Assembly (NCBI GenBank): GCA_030686995.1
Contig: CM060686.1
Coordinates: 75,963,757 to 76,027,756 of the forward strand
DNA length: 64,000 bases
Direction: 5' to 3'
Source of the DNA: Artemisia argyi
Taxonomy: Eukaryota > Streptophyta > Magnoliopsida > Asterales > Asteraceae
The notes under the pieces: generated by a model
What the model was told of the DNA's origin: nothing
What the model saw: only the letters and a program-made list of their open reading frames with translations
Databases searched by the model: none
Program-made: the position numbers and the translations under genes
In this document: positions 21,060 through 33,167 of the stretch, piece by piece
How positions within the stretch are numbered: the stretch's first letter is position 1
Layout: each line of letters begins with the position of its first letter

Positions 21060-22705
21060 CCGAGGCTCAAAGCCATTACACCACCACCGAAAAAGAATTA
21101 TTAGCTGTGGTGTATGCTTTTGAAAAATTCCGGCCATACTTGATTCTTACCAAAAGCATAGTGTATACGGATCACTCGGCTTTGAAGTACCTTTTTGCAA
21201 AACAAGATGCAAAGCCGAGACTTTTTCGTTGGGTTCTCCTCCTACAGGAATTTGATATCATTATTCGTGATAAAAAAGGAGCTGAGAACCTAGCTGCTGA
21301 TCATCTCTCCCGTTTGGAAAACCCCCATCAAGATGTTTTCGAGAGGAAAGAAATTAATGAAACATTCCCTCTCGAGACACTCAATGCGGTTTCCTTCCGT
21401 GGAGATTCTGTTACCCCTTGGTTTGCCGATTTTGCAAATTACCTTGCGGGTAACTTCATTGTGAAAGGGATGTCGTCCCAACAGAAAAATAAATTCTTTA
21501 AAGATGTAAAACATTATTTCTGGGACGACCCCTACTTGTTCAAAATATGTGCGGATCAAGTCATCCGGCGGTGTGTATATGGTCAAGAAGCCACTGAAAT
21601 TCTTAAGGCTTGCCATGCTGGTCCCACGGGGGGCCACCACAATCCAAATTACACCGCCAAAAAGGTGTTTGATTTCGATTTATTTTGGCCCACGATTTAC
21701 AAGGATGCCCAAGAATTAGTCAAATCCTGTGACACTTGTCAACGTCACGGGAATATTTCACAAAAGAATGAAATGCCACAAAATGCAATCCAAGTTTGTG
21801 AAATATTTGACATTTGGGGCATCGACTTTATGGGGCCATTCCCGTCATCTCATGGAAATAAGTACATACTCGTGGCAGTTGACTATTTGTCAAAATTGGT
21901 CGAAGCAAAAGCTTTACCCACAAATGATGCCCGAGTAGTCGTGAAATTTTAGAAAGCTCTCTTTGCTCGATTTGGAACTCCACGTGCTATAATTAGTGAT
22001 CGTGGTACGCATTTTTGCAATGACAAATTTGATAAAGTCATGCAAAAGTATGGTGTAACTCACCGTCTTTCTACTGCGTACCACCCTCAAACAAGTGGAC
22101 AAGTAGAAGTTTCCAATCGAAGCATCAAGAGAATATTGGAAAGAACCGTTGGGGAAAATCGTGCATCTTGGTCGGATAAATTAGATGATGCACTTTGGGC
22201 TTTCCGTACGGCTTACAAAACACCCATTGGGTGTACGCCTTATAAACTTGTGTACGGGAAAGCGTGCCATCTACCGATCGAGCTTGAGCATAAAGCCTAT
22301 TGGGCTCTCAAGCATGCCAATTTTGACCTCAAAACTGCGGGTGATCATCGGAAAGTTCAACTGAATGAATTAAATGAACTTCGTGATCAAGCTTACGAGA
22401 ACTCTTTGATCTATAAGGAAAAGACAAAGGAGATACATGACTCAAAAATCAAAAACCGTGTTTTCAACGTTGGTGATCGAGTCCTTCTTTTCAACTCTAG
22501 ACTCAAGATCTTCTCGGGAAAGCTCAAGACCTGATGGACTGGTCCATTCACTATCATTAAGGTTTATCCTTATGGCACCGTCGAGTTATCACAAAATGAC
22601 GGCCCTAATTTCAAAGTGAATGGACATCGTCTCAAGCACTACCTTGGAGAGGACATACCATCCATGGTTGTCCCGGATCTCCAAACTTTCCCCAAGGACA
22701 ATTGA
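21056..22705 (+). pseudogene. RLG-B RNase H and integrase, two nonsense codons
   Basis: Continues pol in the shifted frame. RNase H part: [19 protein letters not shown] and [18 protein letters not shown]. The integrase zinc domain has [13 protein letters not shown] followed by CDTCQRHGN. The DDE core is [12 protein letters not shown] (first D), [13 protein letters not shown] (second D) and [15 protein letters not shown] (E). The C-terminal domain is up to 22705 (GPFTIIKVYPYG...). In-frame stops are TAG 21950-21952, between the first and second catalytic Asp, and TGA 22532-22534, before the last 57 codons. The downstream frame is otherwise open, so both are single-base lesions. The integrase would insert the cDNA with a 5 bp duplication, matching the AAACT seen around this element. 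Confidence 0.88.
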
Positions 22706-23577
22706 ATTCGGGGATCGAGTCAAGCTAGCGACTCGATGAACAAAAATTAGCAACATATATGGGTTTTCACCCGTATTTCTGACTTCTTTCTACTTTCTAC
22801 CACCCTAGTGTGGGGGAATGGCCAACCCCCCGCTAATTTGAAAATGTATAAATGTATATAAGTTCAAAAAAAAAAAAAAAAAAAAAAGTGTGATTGTATG
22901 TATAGATAAATAAAGTGAAAAATACAAAACAAAAATTCCACAGTTAGCTTCGAATATTATCTTTTTACGTTCATAGATTCGGCATAATAGCCGGGACTGT
23001 GAATATTGAGGACAATATTCATTTCTAAGTGTGGGGGGGGGGGGGAAATTCTAGCGAATTTTATCGCAAAATACTTTCAAATACCCCCATTTTGGCCCAA
23101 AATTTTCAAAAATTTTTCACTTTATTTCAAATTTTTTGTGGTAATCAGTCCGCCGTGTCTAAACGACAAAAGGGATTGGCTAGTCCAGGAGCAAACGGTT
23201 CTTGGTAAAGACAACTCAAATCCGTTTACGGCTTGCAATTTGCCCAAAATTGTACGGTTCCTCAACTCCCCAAAAACAAATGAGTTGGCTAGCCAGCAAG
23301 ATTATGGCTTGTGGTAAAGGCCGTGGAAAATCCATAATTGGTAATCAGCTCACCAAGATGTTGACTATTCCATCAAGAGTTGGCTAGTTCAGGAGCAAAC
23401 GGCTCCTGGTAAAGACTAATCAAATCCGTTGACAGCTGGTGGTTTGCTCAAAATCACACGGTTATCAGGTGTGCCACAGTTCTTACACCTGGCTACTCTA
23501 GAAGTGATGGCTTTTGGTAAAGAGTTTCAAATCCATCAAGTTTTTCTCAAAAGATTGCTAGGGACTAGCAATAGTTT
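22706..23577 (+). other. 3' untranslated region of RLG-B with tandem repeats
   Basis: Contains a run of A (22866-22887), a run of 13 G after AAGTGT (23033-23045) that looks like an internal polypurine tract, and a degenerate repeat of about 100 bp in four units starting near 23175, 23282, 23378 and 23488. Each unit contains a GGCTAG...CAGGAGCAAACGG-like box followed by TGGTAAAG. Variable tandem repeats in the 3' UTR are a known trait of Athila/Tat elements. Confidence 0.65.
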
Positions 23578-23589
23578 AGTGTGAGGGAT
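23578..23589 (+). promoter_or_regulatory. Polypurine tract of RLG-B
   Basis: AGTGTGAGGGAT directly precedes the 3' LTR start TGATGAGTG, the standard location of the second-strand primer. Confidence 0.7.
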
Positions 23590-26500
23590 TGATGAGTGCT
23601 CAAACACTCATCATTTTTACCGTATCTGGACTGCCAAAACATCCAAAAAAACCCAAAAACGCATCAAAATACACAATTTATCCCAAAAGTGTGATTTATA
23701 TGTTTTAGATGCAAAATGTTTAAAAACAAATGAAAAATGAACAAAGTTTGCACAATTGGCAGTTTCAGTCCCTCAAGTTTCAAAATTTGGCAAAACTAGT
23801 CCCTGGAAGTTTAAAACGAAAGAAAAGTCAACCCAAGGCAAAGAAAAGTAAAAAATTATCAAAATAAGTCCTTGGGTGAAAAAGTTTGAGAAAATTACAC
23901 TTTTACCCCTCAAAATCCAAAATTGCAATAAATGGTCCCTGGAGTTTCAGTATTTGGCAGATTTGGTCCCTGGTGGGATAGTTTTGAAAGAAAAAAATCA
24001 TTTTTATCCTTGGGAAGTTACAAAAATCACTTTTGATCCCTGGGTGAAATTTTTGTGGAAATTACATGTTTGGTCCCTGGACTTTTGAAAAATGACACAA
24101 TTGGTCCCCGGAAATTTTCAAAATGGAAATTTATTATTTTGTGTCCATGTACTAATGAGTTGTGGCAGGAATTACCCTTATTACTACTTTGGATGTTTGT
24201 ACAATTCAGCCCCTCAATTTCGGTTTATTACAAAAATGGTCCTTGTGATTAATAGTTAAACCAAACGGATCCTTTTGTATTACAATAAATCCACCAAACC
24301 AATCCAAAATCTGATCCAAGCCCACCTTATAACTTCCCCATTCCAGCCCACTCCATCTCAGCCCACTCCACACCCCGTCCATTTTAATACCTCCCAACTT
24401 TGACCTCCCCAACTTCGGTCAAACCTCCACCTCACCCCTACCTCCTAGCCCTGCAACCCCAGCACCATCATCACAAACCCACCCCCTTCCTCTGCAACAC
24501 TCAATCCCTTCCCCCTTGCATCCTACTCCAAACACAACCCTCCAAAACACCCTCACTGGCATCAATAATATTAAGAAGAAGCCAAAAGCAATTTGGGCGT
24601 GAAAACATTTAAACGGATGGGATTGCTTTATCTAATCCAAGGGTGCACATGAAAGCTCGGAAAGAGACAAAGGAAGCTTAGAAACCTAAGTGGAGCTATA
24701 AAAAGAAGCTGAGAAGCAGTGGAAGAAGAGTTAGAATTTTTAGAGTAAATTTAGTTGTTTTTAAGAATTGTAATTTCAAATCTCAATCAAGTTTCAGTTG
24801 TAATGTACTTTAATTATTATTAATATAAGACTTAATTTTCAGTAATTCAAGTTTCTATTTTCTTTTTTTTTCAGTTTCATCAAACAAATAATAAAAAAAT
24901 ATATATAAACAGAAAATAAAAATATATATATATATAGAAGGTGAAGACCAAGCAATGGAGCAGGGTTTATTTGGGATTGCCCTGGGTTAGGGACTCATGG
25001 GAGTCACATAAGAGTCCTTGGTTCAACTGATTTGAGGCAGGAAGCACATTGTGAGCAACTCTCTTGATTTCATGTTTCATCTTTCAATAGCTGAATCTAC
25101 TGCTTATGGTTGCTTTTATTGTTGAAATTAGTTGTTAGTGTAAGATTAAATTAGGTCTTAGATTCATTAAACCTCTCTTTGTTTAAGTTAGTAATCTGAC
25201 TGTCAATGTAGTATAAATTGCATATTTGAGTATTAGTACTCTGAGCCTATATTTCTGAGTTCACATAAGCTATTTGGAGTATAGTAAACTAATTAGAAGC
25301 TTTCTTTTTACTCCTAATATCTGTTTGTTCAAGAAATTGCAAAACCTGTCTTTTAAGGGGTGTTTGGATCCTTGTGTAAACCTGTGTAATGGTAGATCTT
25401 AAGGATTGAAACTAGTTTAAACACATTACTTTAGGTTATACCAGGTTAGTTTGAGCATAAAATCTGGCCTGATAGTGGTGAAAAGTCAAAGCTTCAAGTT
25501 AAATGTTATTCCTTGTTAACTGTTGGGATTTCAGTTGGGATAAGCACCTTTTTACATACATTAGTTGTTAGTATTCCTTAATCTAGCCTTAATCTAGGGT
25601 AATTTATCATTTTCAGTAAACTAAGGGGGATCAAAAGTCATTAAAGTCAACTGTGGTGAAAAATCAAATAGTCAAAGTTTCTTGTAATTGCTAAAAACTC
25701 AATTTTTGAGGGAATTTATCTGATTTTTGTGGATGGATTTAGAACCTGAAATTTGTTGAGCTCAAAGTATGCCAGCTCTTCTCTATAATCCCATATGGCT
25801 TGTAATTTTGTGATTTTTTTCTTGGGTTCCACACTTCACCAAAGTCAGCTGCAGGGCAGCCATATTGCCCTGCACTCAGCAGCCTCAGCTCACCACCCCA
25901 CTTTGGTGGTTCATTGTGGTTAACCCAGTGGGTCCCACACACCATAAGCTGGTTCTTGCAACCCCTTCCTACCAGGGTTGACCTTTTGACTCTTTGTTTG
26001 ACCCCTAGGCTAGTGGACCCCACCTGTATTTGGTCCTAAACCTTGTCCCAAATCTGTCTCAGATTTGTGATAAGCAAGTGCTTATTTGTGATTATTGGCT
26101 TATTGAAGCCACTTATTTGATCAAATCTTGCTTATTCAAGTTCATTGAACTCAGAGAAACCATTTTCATCATTGTGGACCCCACATCTTCCCATTTGAGC
26201 TAAAAAACCTCCACAGTCAACAAAAGTCAACTGTGGGATCAATAAGCACTCCAAGTGCTTATTTCTTGGGTTATATTAAAAGTGTCTTTATTAAAAGTTT
26301 TTGTTTTTAGTAGTTAATCAGTTTGGAAAAAGAAAAAACCAAAAAAATCAACTTTAATTATAGTGATAGCTTCTATTTAATAGGATTTATCATTTTATTT
26401 TTCTTTTTAGCTTATTTATAAATAATATATCATTTTTATATTTTTAGAAATTCTATTTTAGGTTAAAGTAATTATAGAAGTTTTTCCAGATTTTTATTTT

Positions 26501-27355
26501 GTCTTTTAGTGGTTTTTCTAATTAATTTTAGTTTAATTTAGTTTTAATTAATATTAATTAATTAAATAGCATAATTAGATTTTATAAAGTATAACCTAGT
26601 TTTTATAATTTTTCTAGCTTTTATTTTAGTTAAAACATTTTTATAAGTTTTTCTAGAATTTTTACTGTTCATTTTCTATTTTTTATAATTTAATTAGTTT
26701 AATTAGAAATTAATAAGTAATTAGATTAATAATTAGTTAATTAGTTTAAAAATACATAAAATAAACTTTTTATAATTTTTTAGGATTCTTGTAATGGTTA
26801 ATTAGATTTTTAAAATTTTTCTTAATTTTCTAAGCCTTTTTAGTATTTTTAATAATTCTAATTAGTTTAATTAGTAATAAATAGATAATTAGTAATTAAT
26901 TAATAATAAATAATTAAATAGTGTAAAAATAGTTTTTATTTTTCTTAAAATTTTCTTTATTTATTAGGATTGTAAAAATATTAATTTTACCCTTGTAACC
27001 CTTTCCGTCCTTCAGTTGTACTTCTCGTTTTGTTCGTCTGAGTACGTTTTTAATTAAAACGTACATTTTTAGGTTTTAGCTCAAATCCTCGTAATCTAAA
27101 TTCTCGTAATCAATCACGTAGCTTTCCTAAGCTATATTTGTTAATAATTTCCAAATAATTTTGATCATAACCCTTTTCTGTGAATAATCACCCGATCACG
27201 AATACGCTAAAGTTACAATTCACACTTCAACGGGACATAACGACCCGGGGAAACCCTATACTTCCACGGAGCAATGGTTCTAGGCTATTTGACTATTATA
27301 GTTGACCTTTCACAAGTGGTTGACCAATAATCGTCTGACGGTTTAGCACCAATCA
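23590..27355 (+). repeat. 3' LTR of RLG-B
   Basis: Same length (3766 bp) as the 5' LTR and about 99% identical by eye, with small indels in T, TA and A runs. Ends AGCACCAATCA, followed by the target duplication AAACT. Carries the same TATA box (24697-24703) and GGTCCCTGGA-type repeats as the 5' copy. Confidence 0.93.
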
Positions 27356-27360
27356 AAACT

Positions 27361-28569
27361 TCCTTGCTGTCTTCCATTAATTCGTGAAAGATTGCGGTCA
27401 TGCATCGCTGAAAAGTGGCGGGAGTGTTACACAGCCCAAAAGGCATCCTTTTGTAGGCGAATGTTCCATAAGGGCAAGTAAATGTGGTTTTTTCTTGGTC
27501 CTCAGGTGCTATGGGGATTTGGAAATATCCTGAGAATCCATCTAAGAAACAGTAGTACTCATGCCCGGATAGTCTTTCCAACATTTGGTCAATGAATGGG
27601 AGGGGAAAGTGATCTTTCCTGGTGGCATCATTGAGCTTTCTATAATCGATGCATACCCGCCAGCCAGTAACTGTTCTTTGGGGCACCATCTCACCATTGT
27701 CATTTTTCACCACAATCATTCCTCTTTTCTTTGGTACAACATGTACAGGACTAACCCATGGGCTATCCGAAATTGGGTAAATCAGCCCTGCATCCAAAAG
27801 TTTGATAACTTCCTTTTTTACTACCTCATTGATGTTGGGATTCACCCGCCTCTGGGGTTGCACGGCTGGTTTATAGTTTTCTTCCATAAGAATCTTATGC
27901 GTGCAAAAAGTTGAATCAATCCCCTTAATGTCAGCTACACTCCAAGTAAGGACTCCCTTATATTTCTTTAGGACTCCAAGGAGCCTATCTTTTTGTTCAT
28001 GTTTAAGGGAAGAGTTTATAATTACCGGCAGCTGATCCTCTCCCAGGAGGAAGGCATACTCCAGGTGGTTCGGGAGTTCCTTAAGCTCTAGCTTAGGTGG
28101 TTCGATAATGGAGGGCTTTAGCTTGTTTTCAGGCTTACGGAGTTCGAGCTGTTCAGTAGGCTCTTGTCTGGGATAGAAAGAGACTGCGCTAACGCCTTCC
28201 GTCTTCTCCTTCTCCATTATGGGGAGGAAACTCTCATCTCGTAACCAGCCTTCTTCGATTTATTCATCAACACAGTTGTCAATGACATCCGTTAGTTCAT
28301 CGACCTCTCCGATGAAATATAGCCAGTTAGCTGCTTCGAGAGACAGATTCATAGTGTCTTTAATATCGAAGGTCAAGCTATCGGTTCCTACTCGTAAGGT
28401 TAACTTGCCGTCATGAACATCAATGACTGTACGAGCGGTAGCAAGAAATGGTCTCCCTAAGATGATGGGCACCAAGTCATCCTCCTCCATCTCCAAGATC
28501 ACGAAGTCGATCGGAAATTTAAACTTCCCAACTTTGACTAGCACATTCTCGCATATCCTTAGGGGATAT
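27361..28569 (-). pseudogene. RLG-A pol, N-terminal half: protease end and RT
   Basis: From 28569 downwards the minus strand continues the protease of RLG-A that is cut at 40858: VLVKVGKFKFPIDFVILEME and PIILGRPFLATARTVIDVHD. An in-frame TAA follows at 28260-28262, then RT from about 28217: ELPNHLEYAFLLG, ADIKGIDSTFCTHKILMEE, DAGLIYPISDSPWVSPVHVV, TGWRVCIDYRKLND and YCFLDGFSGYFQIP. The frame runs into RLG-B at 27360 just before the catalytic MDD, which resumes at 12618. Together with the 10049-12618 segment it forms one Athila-type polymerase. The RT palm sequence is well kept; the damage is insertional plus one nonsense codon. Confidence 0.88.
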
Positions 28570-28989
28570 TGTAGGACCTTAAATATCACAACTTTATCAC
28601 ACACAATATAAGCACAATAAGAAGGAAAGATGGAAAGATGGTGACTTGATGTATATATATGTGATTCGTGTATAGAGAGAGAGAGATGGAAATGAGAACT
28701 TTTTATTCAAAGAAAACACACACAAATATACACACAAGCACACACCTCAAATGAGCCTTTGAGGTGTTTAAATAGTAAGATACATGAGAAGCCCTATGGG
28801 CTTTCTATGGGCTTGGGCTTGGACTTGGTTACTTGGTTGGATAACTAGGCTTATGAAACATAGCACATAACATATTAGCTTGCCAAGTCCAAGGCCCAAT
28901 GACTAAACTATTACTAATCTTAACAAACGACACAAAGTTACAATATAAGAATAACCATCACTTCATAATATATATTTTTAATGCTAACA
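28570..28989 (-). repeat. 3' LTR of copia A
   Basis: On the minus strand it starts TGTTAGCATTAAAAATATAT at 28989 and ends GGTCCTACA at 28570. A TATA-like TATTTAAA (28767-28774, minus strand sense TTTAAATA) lies at mid-length. It contains GA microsatellite and CA-rich tracts that vary in length between the two LTR copies. Confidence 0.93.
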
Positions 28990-29003
28990 ATCTCCCCCTA
29001 AGG
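28990..29003 (-). promoter_or_regulatory. Polypurine tract of copia A
   Basis: The minus strand reads CCTTAGGGGGAGAT directly before the LTR start TGTTAGC. Three more GGGGGAG tracts are found upstream on that strand near 30476, 30860 and 30977, the multiple-PPT pattern of Sireviruses. Confidence 0.75.
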
Positions 29004-31533
29004 GGTGGTCATTCGAATGATGCTCCACGTGAGTGGGTCTTCCGTGTTCTTTGTCTTTAACTTTGTGCGTCGTTGTAGAGTAGTCTTTAGTCTTTGTTCC
29101 TTCATGCTTTGTGATCTTTGATAACTGATTTTTCATCGTTCTTTGTTCCTTTGTGATGTGGAGTTATCTGCCATTCGTCACTTCTGTGTCTGTGGTGGTT
29201 GTTTGCCATTCCAACATGCTCATACATCTTTGGACTTTGATATTCATATGCATGTAGTTCCCTTTCTTTCACTTTGATCTTTAGTCTTTATACTTTGTAG
29301 ATTCTTCTTTTTGGCGTAGAATCTTTCTTTGAACTTTGTGTTGTATAGATCTTAGAGGGAGCTTTCTTTAACTTCCAGATGTATGTATGAGCATGTGGAA
29401 TCTGTCGCCACGGAGATGAATTGTCCCTGCATATAAACAGTTAGCAATAAAACATCCGGTACTTACAGATAAGAATTAGAGATTGTCAACAGCATAGTGT
29501 GAAGACTCCTTCTAACCCTTACCAAGGCCGTTCCCATGTCAGATACTCTCGAGAGAGCTTACGAGACCTACTTAGTAGCTCAATGACTGGGTGAGTCGCT
29601 GGGAATCACTCCACGACTGTAGACCGTTTGAAACCACCGCGAACACTAAGCGTAACCCATAAAGAATTACCGAAGTGACCTGCTGTCAGGGTTGCTTGAT
29701 GTTGACCCTGGCAGGAGTTTCATTCAATCATTGAGAATCACAAAAGTGAATCCTCTCATAAATGTTCAGGCAGATTGCTAAGATCTGCGTAGGACTCTAA
29801 AGTTTACATCTGGCGTCCTTAATGTTGAACAACCAGTGTAGAAATATCATGTGTTCCTATGAGATCTTTTGATGAATCTCGGGGCTCTAGACTCGATAAG
29901 TGCACATTTGGTTTCCTATGCGGAGATTAGGGAGAGGTCTCCTGTTTCAATATCAACCATCTCTAAGAGAAAGATCGATAGATTACACCGGTTCCCCGTG
30001 AGAATGAAACAAGATCTTTTAAGAGAACTTGAGTGGTTAAGAAGGTTTAGTGCAGTGCGTCACTGGGTCCATGACGTCTTTATCTTCAATACCGGTGTCA
30101 CCTTAGTAACAACCAGTAGCATATGAGTTGAACCCGGTGTCTGCCCTAAGGTTGAACATTTGGAGGGCTATTTCTTTTCACCCTTTTTTCATAACTTTTC
30201 TTTTTAATTTCTTCAACCCCTTCTTTCTCCTTTCTCATTTTCTCCTTTTTTCAATCATACCTAAGGACTTCTAATTCTACTCTATTGGAATTGTCCTTGG
30301 GTAGATCCCTCCGGCTCTGGCATATCATAGGACGTTTTTCCTAACCTTAGTCACCTTATAACTCCATGACTATCCTATCATTGCCACGAAACCATTTAGT
30401 GAAAATCTCTCAAAGTGTTTATAATAATAAAACACGTTGTTGACACTTCGAGAGTTTTGTATTCCTTTTGAAGGACTCCCCCTTCACATGTGCTCATGTA
30501 ATTTTTAAGAAATTTGCACATGCGGGAGGAGTTTGCACTTTTGAATTGATCCACTTTCAGCGAACATGAGCGATTCGAGACACGCTTACATCACTAGTTA
30601 GACTAGCTTGAAATTATTACCCGTCCTGGTCAAGTCCAAAGAAAGTCTCTCGATACGGTACATTCTACTCAGACAAGTCCTATTCGAGACACGCTTACAT
30701 CACTAGTTAAGCTAGCTTGAAATTATTACCCGTCCAGGACAAGTCTTTTCGATTACTGACATTTTAAGCTTCGTCAATTCATTGGTACTATCTTAGTCGA
30801 GCTCTTCTGAGATTCAACCACAATCTTTAAATATCTTTGATCACATTTTAATCATGTCTTCTCCCCCTCAAAAATAGCAGATCGTGATATTTTTGATATC
30901 AACTGATTTAGAAAAAGCTTTTGGAGAGAAAGACATATTTGATGTTGCATGAAATCGGAACATTTTAGTATTATATACTCCCCCTTAATGATAGATCATT
31001 TAAAATCAATTTAAGGGTTTAGAGGGAGTTTTCTTGAGCACTAATTTTGAGAGATTTTGAGAAATCTTTTGAACAATCTTGAAAGAGTGCTCAAGAATTT
31101 TGTTTGAAAACGAGTTTATGCTTGAAATCTTTTTCGTTTGTTTAGACTCGAACTTTTTGAAAAAGAGTTCGTCATTGAACGTACGAGTCCTTGATTTGAA
31201 AATAATCAGAAGTCATCATTGAAGTCCGGGTTTCGTACTGATGTATACGAAAGCCATTGTGAAGAAACTTTTTGAGAAACGACATGTTTTAGAAAAACAT
31301 TAAAAAGAACTCCCGCTCAAGCAACATTGTTGAATGACATTTCTAGAAATGTACAGAATATTGATTTATACGAGAGACATGTCGTGAGAAGAATATTTTT
31401 GGATTTTTGATTATATATTGTTTTTGTATTTTTTGAAAATTTTATATTTTTGTATTTTGTTTTTGTTGGTTTTTCAAATTTTGTATTTTGTTTTTCAAAA
31501 ATATTTACAGCGAAGCAATTTTGAAAACATTTT
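29004..31533 (-). other. 3' untranslated region of copia A
   Basis: 2.5 kb without a convincing ORF between the RNase H stop and the LTR. It holds a direct repeat of about 60 bp (starting near 30573 and again near 30682; boxes CGAGACACGCTTACATCAC and AAATTATTACCCGTCC) and several PPT-like purine tracts. The plus-strand open stretch at 29869-30126 is not supported by any family resemblance. Confidence 0.6.
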
Positions 31534-33144
31534 TCAAGAAGATTCGAGAAGACGTTCTAGCTCCTCAGGAGTTAGGCTTCGCATGCCAATTCGTCGAACT
31601 AAATAGTCAAACCGTTCTTTTGGAAGGGCTTTAGTAAATAGATCGGCGAGTTGATAATCAGTCTTAACGAAAAATAATTCAACAGTACCCTCTTCCACGT
31701 GTTCTTTGATGAAATGGTAGCGGACTTTGATATGCTTCGTCTTAGAGTGATGTACGGGATTGCACGAGATGGCTATGGCACTTTTTGAGTCACAATACAT
31801 AGGTATTCTGTCAAAAGTAAAGCCATAATCTGTGAGCTGTGTCCGCATCCAAAGAACTTGGGCACTACACGCAGATAGAGACACATACTCGGCTTCGGCG
31901 GTTGATAGCGCAGTACAGTCATGTTTCTTTGAAGACCAGCTTACTAGCTTTTCACCCAAAAATTGTGCTCCACCTGATGTACTCTTTGCTGTAACTTGAT
32001 CACCAGCATGGTCTGCATCTGAAAATGCTGTTAGATTAAACACCGAATCCTTCGGATACCAAAGTCCCATGTTAATGGTGCTTCGTAGGTACCGAAAGAT
32101 CCGTTTAACCTCTTTGAGGTGAAGTTCGGTAGGCTTTGCCTGAAACCGTGCTAATAAACAAACAGCAAATTGAATATCGGGTCGGCTAGCAGTTAGGTAC
32201 ATGAGAGAACCGATCATGCTCCGATATTTTTTCGGATCGATGGGTTTCCCAAACAAATCAGCACCTATTTTTGGTGAAGTGACCATTGGTGTACCAACAG
32301 AATCACAATTTTCCATTCCATGTTTTTTCAAAATCTCTATTGTATATTTAGCTTGATTGATAAAAATACCACGAGGGGATTGATGGATTTGTAAACCAAG
32401 AAGGAATTTTAGTTCCCCCATCATGAGATTTTCAAAATGTTTTGAATGGTTAGGATTGGTTGATCCAAAAATGATGTCGTCCACGTAAATTTGAACGATC
32501 AAAATGTCATCTTTGAATTTTTTGATAAACAAGGTGTCATCAACCGTTCCTTTTGTGAAATTGTTTTTGAGCAAGAAATATGATAGTTCGTCATACCACG
32601 CTCTTGGAGCTTGCTTTAGACCATAAATTGCTTTCTTAAGCTTGTAGACGTAGTCTGGATGATCTTTGTCGATGAATCCCTCTGGCTGACTCACATACAC
32701 TTCTTCTTTCAGAGTTCCATTCAAGAAAGCTGTCTTAATGTCCATCTGATAGACTGTGATGTTTTTGTGAGCGACATAGGCTAAGAAAATCCGGACTGCT
32801 TCAAGTCTAGCTACAGGCGCGAATGATTCTTCGAAATCTATCCCTTCTTCTTGTGGATATCCTTTAGCCACGAGACGAGCTTTGTTGCGAATAACAGTCA
32901 TTTCCTCATCCAGTTTGTTCTTCCATAACCACTTGAGATCAAGAACACGTTTATCAAGTGGTCGTTCAACAAGTTCCCAACTATCATGTAACAGGTATTG
33001 AAGAAATTCCTCCTGCATTGCTTCAATCCATGGGTTTTCTGCCATTGCTTCCCGAATGTTCTTAGGTACTTTAGTGCTTATTGAGCAAATGTAAATGCAC
33101 AATTCGAGATCGGTGGCAAGTTGTCTCCTCGTCTGAACTGGCAT
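31534..33144 (-). pseudogene. Copia A reverse transcriptase and RNase H
   Basis: 536 codons, open. It starts [12 protein letters not shown] and contains the copia [58 protein letters not shown] and the active site [10 protein letters not shown] (about residue 219). RNase H follows: [44 protein letters not shown] and [12 protein letters not shown]. Compared with copia B, about seven residues are missing just after the active site ([11 protein letters not shown] against [19 protein letters not shown]), an in-frame deletion in the palm/thumb link. It is separated from the integrase frame by a frameshift near 33195. RT copies the element RNA inside the particle; this copy may be impaired by the deletion. 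Confidence 0.88.
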
Positions 33145-33167
33145 TGAAGGATCACCAATAACATGTA

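Larger units (their letters stand above)
12619..27355 (+). mobile_element. RLG-B: complete Athila-type gypsy element, plus strand
   Basis: Two 3766 bp LTRs (12619-16384 and 23590-27355) flank a 7.2 kb internal region with PBS, gag, protease, RT, RNase H, integrase, 3' UTR repeats and PPT. The pentamer AAACT flanks it (12614-12618 and 27356-27360), a textbook target duplication. The insertion lies in opposite orientation inside the RT of RLG-A, just upstream of its catalytic MDD codons. By eye the LTRs differ at about 35 positions (about 1%), so the insertion is recent compared with its host element. The coding region has three nonsense codons and one frameshift. Confidence 0.95.

Noticed and set aside
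23033..23045. Run of 13 G as the polypurine tract of RLG-B
   Set aside because: It is 545 bp away from the LTR start; the tract at 23578-23589 directly abuts the LTR and is the functional candidate.
29869..30126. 85-codon plus-strand ORF in the copia A 3' UTR
   Set aside because: Opposite to the element, no recognisable domain, and typical length for chance.
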